From Bradyrhizobium sp. LHD-71 (GTDB lineage: Bacteria > Pseudomonadota > Alphaproteobacteria > Rhizobiales > Xanthobacteraceae), in assembly GCF_031157255.1 (NCBI RefSeq), contig NZ_JAVIFX010000029.1, forward strand, positions 49,117 to 113,116: a DNA stretch of 64,000 bases. The letters run 5' to 3'. The notes under the pieces were generated by a model. It was not told the origin of the DNA, made no database searches, and saw only the letters and a program-made list of their open reading frames with translations. Positions within the stretch are counted from its first letter, which is position 1. The number at the start of each line of letters is the position of its first letter. The position numbers were made by a program, and so were the translations under genes. Positions 34,800 to 43,362 of the stretch are shown here, piece after piece.

Positions 34800-35522
34800 T
34801 TAGACGACCAGATCTCCGCGCACGAAGGCCGCAGCCTCGGGTGTCGACGGAGTATTAAGAAAGGCGTCCGCGGCGACATGCTCACGCAATGCGCCGCGCA
34901 CGAGAAAGATGACGTTGCCGGCAAGCCGTCGCACCTGACCAAGATCGTGCGAGGCCATCACCACCTTGATGCCGGAACTCGCGGCGGCGCGAACGATCTC
35001 CTCGACGCTGCGCGTCGCTGCCGGGTCAAGACTTGCGGTCGGTTCGTCGAGCAGGAGCAGATCCGGATCCCGCGCGAGCGCGCGGGCGAGCGCAAGCCGC
35101 TGCTGCTCACCCCCCGACAGCCGGCGCGCTGGACGCTGCGCCAGTTCAGAGAGCCCGACCTGCGCAAGCAGCCGTGGCACGCGCGCTGCCCGATCCTCAC
35201 GCGCCAGTCCCGCTTGTGCGAGGCTATAGGCGATGTTGGCCGCCACCGTCCGGCGCAGCATCACCGGCCGCTGGAAGACGAAGGCGCGTCGCGTCGGCTT
35301 TGCGTCCGCGCGGCCACCCCAGGTAACGCGGCCATCGCTCGGCGTCGCAAGCCCCATGCAAAGCCGCAGCAGGGTGCTCTTGCCTGCGCCGTTCGGCCCG
35401 ACGACGAGCGTCGGTTCTCCGGGCTCGATGGTCGTGCTGACGCGATCGAGAATGGTCCTGCCGCCGGCGACCATCGAAACACGGTCGAAGATGACGGGAA
35501 GATCGCTGATTGGGGCGCGCAT
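34800..35522 (-). CDS. tupC: Tungstate/molybdate ABC transporter ATP-binding protein
   Basis: 240 aa. Walker A VGPNGAGKST, signature RLSGGEQQRLALARA, Walker B LLLLDEPTASLDP and H-loop ASHDLGQV. No C-terminal TOBE/MOP domain, unlike ModC, which fits TupC. Two bases separate it from tupB. Works with the single TupB permease as a homodimeric importer. Confidence 0.88.
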   Translation of the reverse strand: MRAPISDLPVIFDRVSMVAGGRTILDRVSTTIEPGEPTLVVGPNGAGKSTLLRLCMGLATPSDGRVTWGGRADAKPTRRAFVFQRPVMLRRTVAANIAYSLAQAGLAREDRAARVPRLLAQVGLSELAQRPARRLSGGEQQRLALARALARDPDLLLLDEPTASLDPAATRSVEEIVRAAASSGIKVVMASHDLGQVRRLAGNVIFLVRGALREHVAADAFLNTPSTPEAAAFVRGDLVV

Positions 35523-35524
35523 CG

Positions 35525-36217
35525 TCAGCCCGCCTGCCGTTCGGACCAGACACGTACGCTCCAGGCCGCAGCATTGATCGCCAGCACCAGCGCTATGAGA
35601 ACCAGCCCAAGTCCCAGTGCGAGCGGCAGGTTACCTTTGGACGTCTCGAGCGCGATCGTCGTGGTCATGGTGCGCGTGAAGCCTTCGATGTTGCCGCCGA
35701 CGATCATCACCGCGCCGACTTCAGCCGCCGCGCGTCCGAAACCTGCAAGCAGCGCGGTCAACAGGCTGAGGCGCGCGTCCCACAGCAGCGTCGCCACCCG
35801 GCCGGCGGGCCCGACGTCCATGGCCGTCAGTTCGTCCCGATATTCGAGCCAGAGGTCTTCGATGGTCTGGCGGCTTAGCGCGGCAATGATCGGCACGATC
35901 AGGATCGCCTGCGCGATCACCATGGCGGGCGGCGTGAAGAGAATACCGAAGCCACCGAGCGGCCCTGAGCGCGACAGCAGAAGATAGACGGCCAAACCGA
36001 CCACGACCGGCGGCAACCCCATGAACGCGTTGAGGACGACGATGGCAACGCCACGCCCGGGAAAATGCGTGAGCGCCAGCAGCGCGCCGAGCGGCAGGCC
36101 GACCAGCGCGGCGATCGCAACGGCGGACAGGCTGACGACCAGCGAAAGCTGCACGATCGCAAGCAGCGTCGCGTCGCCGCTGGCGATCAGTTGCCACGCA
36201 TTGAGGCCATCCTGCAT
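35525..36217 (-). CDS. tupB: Tungstate/molybdate ABC transporter permease
   Basis: 230 aa with five to six hydrophobic helices. Characteristic TupB segments: LVVSLSAVAIAALVGLPLGALLA-type N-terminal helix, NAFMGLPPVVVGLAVYLLLSRSGPLG, and AEVGAVMIVGGNIEGFTRTMTT near the end. First gene of the minus-strand tup operon; a sigma-70-like promoter lies just upstream at 36238-36267. Divergent from the HTH-PBP regulator. Confidence 0.88.
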   Translation of the reverse strand: MQDGLNAWQLIASGDATLLAIVQLSLVVSLSAVAIAALVGLPLGALLALTHFPGRGVAIVVLNAFMGLPPVVVGLAVYLLLSRSGPLGGFGILFTPPAMVIAQAILIVPIIAALSRQTIEDLWLEYRDELTAMDVGPAGRVATLLWDARLSLLTALLAGFGRAAAEVGAVMIVGGNIEGFTRTMTTTIALETSKGNLPLALGLGLVLIALVLAINAAAWSVRVWSERQAG

Positions 36218-36237
36218 GCTTGCGTCCCTTCCGCTGC

Positions 36238-36267
36238 ATTGTCCTGCGCGGTCTCTTAGCGTGTCAA
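36238..36267 (-). promoter_or_regulatory. tupB: Predicted promoter of the tup operon
   Basis: On the minus strand TTGACA (complement of 36262-36267) and GACAAT (complement of 36238-36243) are separated by 18 bases. The -35 box is a perfect consensus; the -10 box matches four of six. Transcription would begin about 14 bases before the tupB ATG, so the leader is very short. Position-based prediction. Confidence 0.45.
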
Positions 36268-36280
36268 TTCGATTGAAGAT

Positions 36281-36310
36281 ATGCAGGAATATGCATAAGA
36301 ATGCAGGTGA
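36281..36310. promoter_or_regulatory. Three ATGCA direct repeats at exact 10-base intervals
   Basis: ATGCA begins at 36281, 36291 and 36301; the outer two extend to ATGCAGG, and the second is ATGCAT. Ten-base spacing puts them on one face of the helix. They lie upstream of the tup -35 box and overlap the start codon of the divergent HTH regulator, a typical layout for an autorepressor that also controls its neighbour. Confidence 0.45.
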
Positions 36311-37200
36311 TGGACTTGCTCAGCACCAGCGAGGCCGCCCGGTATATCCGGCTCGGCGAACGCAAGCTTTACGAGCTGGTCGCCGCGGGCGCGATTCCCT
36401 GCACGAAGGTGACCGGCAAGTGGCTGTTTCCACGCGAGGAGCTCGATCGTTGGCTGCGCTCGGGCCTGACCCGACCAGCCGGGATGACCGAGGCCGACCC
36501 GCCGCCGATCATCGGCGGCAGCCAGGATTCGCTGCTGGAATGGGCGCTGCGCGAGTCCGGATCGGGGCTCGCCACCCTGTCCGAGGGCACTCAGAGCGGC
36601 GTCCGGCGGCTCTTGCGGGGCGAAGTGATCGCCGCCGCCATCCACTATCATTCCAGCTCGGAAGACGGTGCAACGCCGGATGCGAACATCGCCGCGGCGC
36701 GGGCGAACACTGCGTTGCACGACGCCGTGTTGGTCGGCTTCGCGCAGCGCGAGCAAGGACTTTTGCTGCAGCCGGGCAATCCGAAGAACCTGCACAGCAT
36801 CGTCGACGTTCTCAGGACCGGTGCCATGATGGCGGTCCGGCAACCGGGAGCCGGCGCGCAAATGCTGTTCGACGTGCTGCTGGCGCGTGCCGACATCAAG
36901 GGGCGCGACTTGAATCGGCTCGAGCCGCCGTGCCTGACAGGGCCGGACCTTGCGGCCGCTGTGCGTTCGGGCCACGCCGATTGCGGAATTGCAACACGCG
37001 CAGCGGCGAAATCCGCCGGGCTCGATTTTGAACCGCTGCTGTTCGAGAACTTCGACCTCGTGATGCGGCAGCGCTCATATTTTCAGCCGCCGATGCAGGC
37101 GTTGTTCGGTTTCCTCGGCGACTCCCGATTCAAGCTGCGCGCCGCCGATTTGTCCGGCTACGACGTGACACCGGCGGGCAAAATCCGCTACGCGCGTTGA
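36301..37200 (+). CDS. Excisionase/MerR-type HTH regulator with PBP-like sensor domain
   Basis: 299 aa. Residues about 4-55 are an excisionase-like HTH (LSTSEAARYIRLGERKLYELV, WLFPREELDRWL). Residues about 75-299 are a PBP-like (COG1910-type) domain: ESGSGLATLSEGTQSGVRRLLRGEVIAAAIHYH, PGAGAQMLFDVLLA, DLAAAVRSGHADCGIATRAAA. One-component regulators of this build next to mod or tup genes are thought to respond to molybdate or tungstate. It is divergent from tupBCA. Start at 36301, with an alternative at 36310. It shares the sensor-domain type with the MoeA fusion at the other end of the tup operon. Confidence 0.82.
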   Translation: MQVMDLLSTSEAARYIRLGERKLYELVAAGAIPCTKVTGKWLFPREELDRWLRSGLTRPAGMTEADPPPIIGGSQDSLLEWALRESGSGLATLSEGTQSGVRRLLRGEVIAAAIHYHSSSEDGATPDANIAAARANTALHDAVLVGFAQREQGLLLQPGNPKNLHSIVDVLRTGAMMAVRQPGAGAQMLFDVLLARADIKGRDLNRLEPPCLTGPDLAAAVRSGHADCGIATRAAAKSAGLDFEPLLFENFDLVMRQRSYFQPPMQALFGFLGDSRFKLRAADLSGYDVTPAGKIRYAR

Positions 37201-37234
37201 GACGGTCCGCCGCGCGCGAACTGGACTTGCAACG

Positions 37235-38449
37235 TCACATGGCGAGGGCGCCGCGCGCTTGCAGCTCAGCGAATTCTGCACGTGAGAAGCCGAGTTCGCG
37301 CGCGATCATCTCGCTGTCCTTGCCAAGTTCGGGCGCATCGAAGCGCTGTTGAAGTTGCACGTTCGCGAAACGCGCAGGGAACTTCAGCACCTGTCGCCTG
37401 CTTTCCGGATCCTCGCTGATGAGATCCATCGCGACGGTCTGCGGATCGGCGAGCGTTTCGTCGGCACGCATGTAAACGGCGGCGTTGGCGCCGAGCTTTC
37501 GAATTCGTCCGACCAGATCTGCCGCCGAAAACTGTGCAAACCGCTCCTCGTAGGCGGGCCGCATGGCGTTCACCATCGACCCATGTCCGGTGGAATTCCG
37601 GCCGTTGCGGTCGAGCTGATCGTTCTTGAGCAGGTCGTCCAATCCGATTTCCGTCACGAAGTCGGTCCAACCTGGTCGACCTTCCTCGCCCACGGATCCA
37701 CCGAAAGCGAAGAAGATCGGTCGATCGGCCGTGCGCCAACCTTTTTCCGGTGGATAGTGCGCACCTCCGACGCGCGGACCGGCGTACTGATCCGGATCGG
37801 ACTGCGCCGCAAGATGGATGCTCTTCATGCTGATCAACGCATTCAGCATCGAAACCGACACTTGTTGCCCGGCACGGCTTCCGTTGCGTCTGTCCCGTGC
37901 ATAAAGCGCCGCGAGCGCAGCCTGCACGGCGAAGGCCGAAGCGCTCGCTCCCGCGACATCCGCACCCAGCCGCTTGGGAGCTTCATCGGCCGAACCAAGA
38001 TATCGCGTATATCCAGCCATCGCCTGGACGGTGAGTTCGCTGCCGGGAAGGGCAGCCATAGGACCGTTTTCGCCCCAAATGCTGACGTCGACCACGACGA
38101 GTCCCGGGTTGCGTCCCCAGTTCGGCCTGAGAGCCTCGGCAAATCCCAGCGACTCCGCCTGCGCCTCGCCGCCATCCACGATGAAGGCATCCGCGTCAGC
38201 CAGCAGACGAAGCAGCAGCTCCGACGCAGCCGACGGATCCGATCCCAAGGCCAGGCAGCGCTTGCCACGATTGAGCGCAAAGAAAGCGGCCGACATGCCA
38301 TTCGCCATCAAGGGCTCAGCATCGCGCATCCAGTCACCTTCGGCGCGCTCGACCTTGATCACGTCCGCGCCAAGATCGGCCAGGCGGAGCGCCGCCAGCG
38401 GCCCTGCGACACCTTCGGACAGCTCGATGATCCTGGTACCCTGCAACAT
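37235..38449 (-). CDS. Family III CoA-transferase (CaiB/BaiF)
   Basis: 404 aa. Opens LQGTRIIELSEGVAGPLAALRLADLGADVIKVERAEGD, the family start. An Asp in LGADVAGASAS lies close to, but three residues off, the usual spacing for the nucleophile relative to the AALYARDR helix, so its catalytic competence is open. Last gene of the TetR-controlled operon and directly downstream (3 bases) of a second CoA-transferase; paired genes of this type can form heteromeric enzymes. Substrate unknown. Confidence 0.83.
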   Translation of the reverse strand: MLQGTRIIELSEGVAGPLAALRLADLGADVIKVERAEGDWMRDAEPLMANGMSAAFFALNRGKRCLALGSDPSAASELLLRLLADADAFIVDGGEAQAESLGFAEALRPNWGRNPGLVVVDVSIWGENGPMAALPGSELTVQAMAGYTRYLGSADEAPKRLGADVAGASASAFAVQAALAALYARDRRNGSRAGQQVSVSMLNALISMKSIHLAAQSDPDQYAGPRVGGAHYPPEKGWRTADRPIFFAFGGSVGEEGRPGWTDFVTEIGLDDLLKNDQLDRNGRNSTGHGSMVNAMRPAYEERFAQFSAADLVGRIRKLGANAAVYMRADETLADPQTVAMDLISEDPESRRQVLKFPARFANVQLQQRFDAPELGKDSEMIARELGFSRAEFAELQARGALAM

Positions 38450-38452
38450 TGG

Positions 38453-39619
38453 TCAACGTCCGGCTGCGATCGGGGAGGATGATGCAGTCAATTCCGTGAT
38501 CACCGCGGCGGTATCGCCGTCGGGCGTCGGCGCGGATGCGACACGACACGCGTCCGTCGAAAACGTCCATGGCACGCCGGCGACGCTTGTCTCGCCCCAG
38601 TCCGGATGCCGAGTGTTTGCGATCATCTCGTTGTCAACGATTTGCCGGTGGAAGCGGAATGTTTCGAAATTGTGCGCGATGCCGCAGGCGACGTTGCGCC
38701 TGTTTAGCGCGCGCAGCCACCATACGGCGGGCCTGGCGGCAAAGATCGGGGCAAGAATTGCGTTCAGCGTCTCCTTGTTTGCGACACGGTCATGATTGGT
38801 TGCAAAGCGCGGATCGCCGATCAGATCGGCGCGCTCCAGCACCTCGCAAAGCGCCTGCCACTCGCGTGGCCTGTGCACGGTCACGAACACCGCCTGGTCT
38901 TTGGCGGCAAATGCCCGATCCGGCGCAAACGCCGGATTCTCGCTTCCACGGGCGACCGGCACGAGACCGGCACCGAGCAGTTCGGCATAACGTGTGAACT
39001 GCAGCGCGACAGCCGACTGCAGCATGGAGACTTCGACCTTCTGCCCGCGATCTGTCTTCTCCCTGTCGTACAAGGCCGCAAGGACGGCCTGCACTGCATT
39101 GCTCGACGTGGCGAGATCGAGGAATCCCGTAAAGCGAAACGCTTCCATCTCTTCGCCGGGCGCGCCGTTCGAACAGGCAAACCCCGAGAACGCCTGCATG
39201 ATCGGATCCGCGCAGCCCGCCCGCGAAAGTGGTCCGGTCTCGCCGAAGCCGGAGATCGAACAATAGATGAGTCTCGGATTGATCGCCTGCAGCGTCGGCC
39301 AATCGAGCCCGAGACGCTCCACGACGCCGACGCGGAAGTTCTGCACGAAGATGTCGGACCGCGCCGCCAATTCATGCGCAAGACGGCGATCGGCTGGATT
39401 CTTGAAGTCCAGCACCGCATCCTTCTTGTTGACGTTCATTGAGATGAAGTTAGTGCCCATACCGCGCTGCGTCGGCATGACCCATCGCGTCCCGTCGCCT
39501 GCTGGCGGCTCGATCTTGATCACTTCGGCGCCGAGCATTCCCAGCAACGCCCCAGTCCAGGGGCCTGCTGCCATGATGCTCACGTCCATGACACGCAAAC
39601 CTCGAAGCGGTCCGCTCAC
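38453..39619 (-). CDS. Family III CoA-transferase (CaiB/BaiF)
   Basis: 388 aa. Starts MSGPLRGLRVMDVSIMAAGPW; LGAEVIKIEPPAGDGTRW near residue 30. The nucleophile candidate is the Asp in GFLDLATSSNAVQAVLAALYDRE, at the canonical spacing from the conserved helix. It transfers CoA to an organic acid entering the pathway. Twelve bases after the Ldh-family gene and three bases before the other CoA-transferase on the same strand. Confidence 0.86.
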   Translation of the reverse strand: MSGPLRGLRVMDVSIMAAGPWTGALLGMLGAEVIKIEPPAGDGTRWVMPTQRGMGTNFISMNVNKKDAVLDFKNPADRRLAHELAARSDIFVQNFRVGVVERLGLDWPTLQAINPRLIYCSISGFGETGPLSRAGCADPIMQAFSGFACSNGAPGEEMEAFRFTGFLDLATSSNAVQAVLAALYDREKTDRGQKVEVSMLQSAVALQFTRYAELLGAGLVPVARGSENPAFAPDRAFAAKDQAVFVTVHRPREWQALCEVLERADLIGDPRFATNHDRVANKETLNAILAPIFAARPAVWWLRALNRRNVACGIAHNFETFRFHRQIVDNEMIANTRHPDWGETSVAGVPWTFSTDACRVASAPTPDGDTAAVITELTASSSPIAAGR

Positions 39620-39631
39620 CGGCCGTGCTCC

Positions 39632-40654
39632 TCAAATGCTGCGTAGCGCTTCGATGACGGCGCGATCGAAAACAATGCCCTGTCTTGCGCGGATCTTGCG
39701 TTCGCGCGCGCCGCGCTCGCCCGGAATACGGATCTCTTCGACGCCCTTCCCCTTCGGCGTTGCCTTGATGCGGGCGACGAGCTCGGCCATCTGCTGTTCG
39801 AATTCATCCTCCTCGAGCAGGATCGCCGGATCGATGGCGATGAAGAAAAAGGCGTAGTCCTGAACGAGACCTCGGGCGCGCGCCGCGCCTCCCAACAGGC
39901 CTAGCGCCTGGATCGCAAAGGACAACCCGTAACCCTTGTGTCCGGCGAAGGGTATCACGCCGCCCTTGATGACCTCGTCCGCATTGGTGCTCGGCCGGCC
40001 CGCCTCATCGAAGCCTACGCCGTCCGGCAGCGGCTCTCCAAGCCTCGCATGAAGAAGAACCTCGCCCCACATCAATGACGCGGTGCCGATGTCATAGATG
40101 ACTGGCCCGTTCTTGGATGGGAATCCGATGCAGAACGGATTGGTGCCGAGCGCGGGTCGCACGCCGCCCGGCGGCAGTACACGTGGCTTTGCACTCGCCG
40201 TATGGATGCAGACGAAGCCTGCATTCACGACCATCTCGGTGAAATATGCATTTCGACCGCTGTAGTAACTGTCGTAGACGCTGACGACGGACATTCCGCT
40301 CGTCCTGGCCTTGGCGATGGCGATTTCAGCCGCGCGATAGGCCGCAACGTAACCCACATTGTTGCCGCCATCGACCAGCGCCGAGACGGGCGTCTCCTTT
40401 ACGATGCTGATGGGCTTGCGAGCTTGCTTCGACCTTTCGTCACCCTGGATTGCAAGGATGCGCGGCAAGCTGGCAAAGCGATAGCCGCGCAGGGCGTTCT
40501 CCACCAGCTGGTCGGTGATGATCCGGGCGTCTTCTGCGGAGAAGCCGAGGCGCTGGCAGGCCTGTTCTCCCAAGGCACGCGCCTCCTCGATCGACAAGCG
40601 AACCTTGTCCGGTCCATCCTGGTCCAAAAGCGTGTCTGTGGCTGTCATGCTCAT
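39632..40654 (-). CDS. Ldh family (type-2 malate/lactate dehydrogenase) oxidoreductase
   Basis: 340 aa NAD(P)-dependent 2-hydroxyacid dehydrogenase family distinct from Rossmann LDH. Motifs: ENALRGYRFASLPRIL, VDGGNNVGYVAA, GGVRPALGTNPFCIGFP, IPFAGHKGYGLSFAIQALGLLGG. Interconverts a 2-ketoacid (or cyclic imine) and its reduced form. ATG at 40654 overlaps the DUF35 gene's stop (ATGA). Sits inside the thiolase-like/CoA-transferase operon, so it likely oxidises or reduces the same carbon skeleton. Confidence 0.85.
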   Translation of the reverse strand: MSMTATDTLLDQDGPDKVRLSIEEARALGEQACQRLGFSAEDARIITDQLVENALRGYRFASLPRILAIQGDERSKQARKPISIVKETPVSALVDGGNNVGYVAAYRAAEIAIAKARTSGMSVVSVYDSYYSGRNAYFTEMVVNAGFVCIHTASAKPRVLPPGGVRPALGTNPFCIGFPSKNGPVIYDIGTASLMWGEVLLHARLGEPLPDGVGFDEAGRPSTNADEVIKGGVIPFAGHKGYGLSFAIQALGLLGGAARARGLVQDYAFFFIAIDPAILLEEDEFEQQMAELVARIKATPKGKGVEEIRIPGERGARERKIRARQGIVFDRAVIEALRSI

Positions 40655-41085
40655 TTGCCGCCCCTGGGCTTGAATTGAAGAAGCGTCACCCCCGGGGTCA
40701 GCTCCTCCCAGGTGGCTTCGACCTCCATGCCGATCCTCACATCGCTGACACTGACGCCGTGCAGGTTGGTTGTCAGGCGCGGTCCTTCCTCGATCTGCAC
40801 CTGCACCAGCGCGTAAGGCACCCTGTCCCTGTAATAAGGAACCCATGGCTTGTGATAGACGACGAAGTTATGGACGACGCCGCGTCCACTCATCTCGCTC
40901 CAGGTGAATTTGTTCGAGCCGCAGTGCGGGCATGTCGGTCCGATCGGATAAAGAACCTTGCGGCAATCGTCGCAGCGCTGCAGCACCAATCGGCGCTGTT
41001 GTGCGGCCTTCCAGAAGGGCATCTCCTCCGGATATTGAATCGGCAAATAGCGACCAGTCGTCTCGTCGATAATGCTTGTGTTCAT
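40651..41085 (-). CDS. Zn-ribbon/OB-fold (DUF35) protein, thiolase partner
   Basis: 144 aa. N-terminal rubredoxin-like Zn ribbon (CDDCRKVLYPIGPTCPHCGS, four cysteines) followed by the OB fold (VHNFVVYHKPWVPYYRDRVPYALVQVQIEEG). DUF35 proteins bind acyl-CoA-type substrates and pair with thiolase-like enzymes, as in the Ltp2-DUF35 aldolase and the BbsA-BbsB thiolase. Its partner here is the next gene upstream, five bases away. Confidence 0.88.
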   Translation of the reverse strand: MNTSIIDETTGRYLPIQYPEEMPFWKAAQQRRLVLQRCDDCRKVLYPIGPTCPHCGSNKFTWSEMSGRGVVHNFVVYHKPWVPYYRDRVPYALVQVQIEEGPRLTTNLHGVSVSDVRIGMEVEATWEELTPGVTLLQFKPRGGK

Positions 41086-41090
41086 GAGGG

Positions 41091-42254
41091 TCAGTTCCGA
41101 AAAATGATCGATTCACCGAGGAAACTTCCGTACTGGACAACCTCGCAGTCCTTCACCTGGCGTTCGCCCGCCTCGCCTCGAAGCTGGCGCGCACATTCCG
41201 CAAACAGATTCCAACCTGCTGCATGACCTTCGGAGAGCAGTCCGCCCGATGTGTTGACGGGCATCCGCCCTTTGACGCCGATTCCTTCGCTCTTGATGAA
41301 GTCGATGGCCTCTCCTGGACCGCAGAACCCAAATCGTTCGAGCACGAAGAGCACGACCGGCGAGAACGCATCGTAGGTCATGATCATGTCGACATCCTTT
41401 CGCTCGATGTCAGCCATCTCGTAGACGTAGAGATCTTCCTTTGCCGGCCTGAAGCTGAAATCGTCCTGCTGCGCGACGCCAAGGCCCGGAAGCGTGAAAT
41501 TATGACGCTGCCGTCCCGCATGAACGCCCTGAAAGCCGGACACATAAACGGGCTTCTTCTTCAGATCGCGTGCTCTTTCGGCAGACGTCAGGATGATGCA
41601 CGCGGCAGCGTCGTTGTTCTGACAACAGTCGAACAGCCGGAGCGGCTGGATGATCCATCGGCTGTTCAGGTAATCATCCATCGACATCGGCGTCTTGCGC
41701 AACGCAATCGGGTTGAGCGTGGCGCTCTCACGCAACGCCGTGCACACGTAGCCAAGGTCGTCGGCACTTCCGCCGTAGACGTGAAAGTAGCGTTGAGCAG
41801 CCAGCGCCGGTGCAAGTGCCGGCCCGAAGGCCCCGTACGCCGGACTTTCTCCGTGCGGGCCGAGACCCTGCCGCCACATTTCGTGGTCCACGGGCTGGCC
41901 ATAAGCCTTGTGCTTCTTTCCGTGAACGATCGCGATCGCGTCCGCAAGACCGGCGGCGATTGTCATCGCCGCCTGCTGCACGGTCGGAGAGATGAACCTG
42001 CCGTGTGTCCAACCTTGAAATGCATACCGCGTTTCGACGCCGGTCGCCTCGAGGAAGCGATCGTAATCGGCGCCGTAAGACAGGCACATGATTCCGTCGA
42101 TGTCTTTGTGCGACATGCCGGCGTCGTCGAGAGCGAGTTGAAAGGCCTCGACGGCCAACGACAGGGCCGTCCGGTCCGGATAGTCCCCCAACAGCGCGGA
42201 TACCCCGCAAATGGCCGCTTTATCGCGTATCGCTTTGGCTGCTTCGGTGGCCAT
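41091..42254 (-). CDS. Thiolase-like protein (lipid-transfer/SCP2-thiolase type) without the usual nucleophilic cysteine
   Basis: 387 aa. Thiolase fold: AICGVSALLGDY at the N-terminus, FISPTVQQAAMTIAAGLADAIAIVHG where canonical enzymes have the nucleophilic Cys, NTSGGLLSEGHAAG with the conserved His, and a C-terminal end with SFLGESIIF. No Cys stands at the nucleophile position. Together with its DUF35 partner it resembles retro-aldolases of the Ltp2 group more than true thiolases. Start at 42254 (MATEAAKAI) begins the fold; the open frame upstream overlaps the ATPase gene. Confidence 0.83.
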   Translation of the reverse strand: MATEAAKAIRDKAAICGVSALLGDYPDRTALSLAVEAFQLALDDAGMSHKDIDGIMCLSYGADYDRFLEATGVETRYAFQGWTHGRFISPTVQQAAMTIAAGLADAIAIVHGKKHKAYGQPVDHEMWRQGLGPHGESPAYGAFGPALAPALAAQRYFHVYGGSADDLGYVCTALRESATLNPIALRKTPMSMDDYLNSRWIIQPLRLFDCCQNNDAAACIILTSAERARDLKKKPVYVSGFQGVHAGRQRHNFTLPGLGVAQQDDFSFRPAKEDLYVYEMADIERKDVDMIMTYDAFSPVVLFVLERFGFCGPGEAIDFIKSEGIGVKGRMPVNTSGGLLSEGHAAGWNLFAECARQLRGEAGERQVKDCEVVQYGSFLGESIIFRN

Positions 42255-42273
42255 GGCGGCTCCTTCTCTCCCG

Positions 42274-43359
<1,086 letters not shown>

Positions 43360-43362
43360 GGC

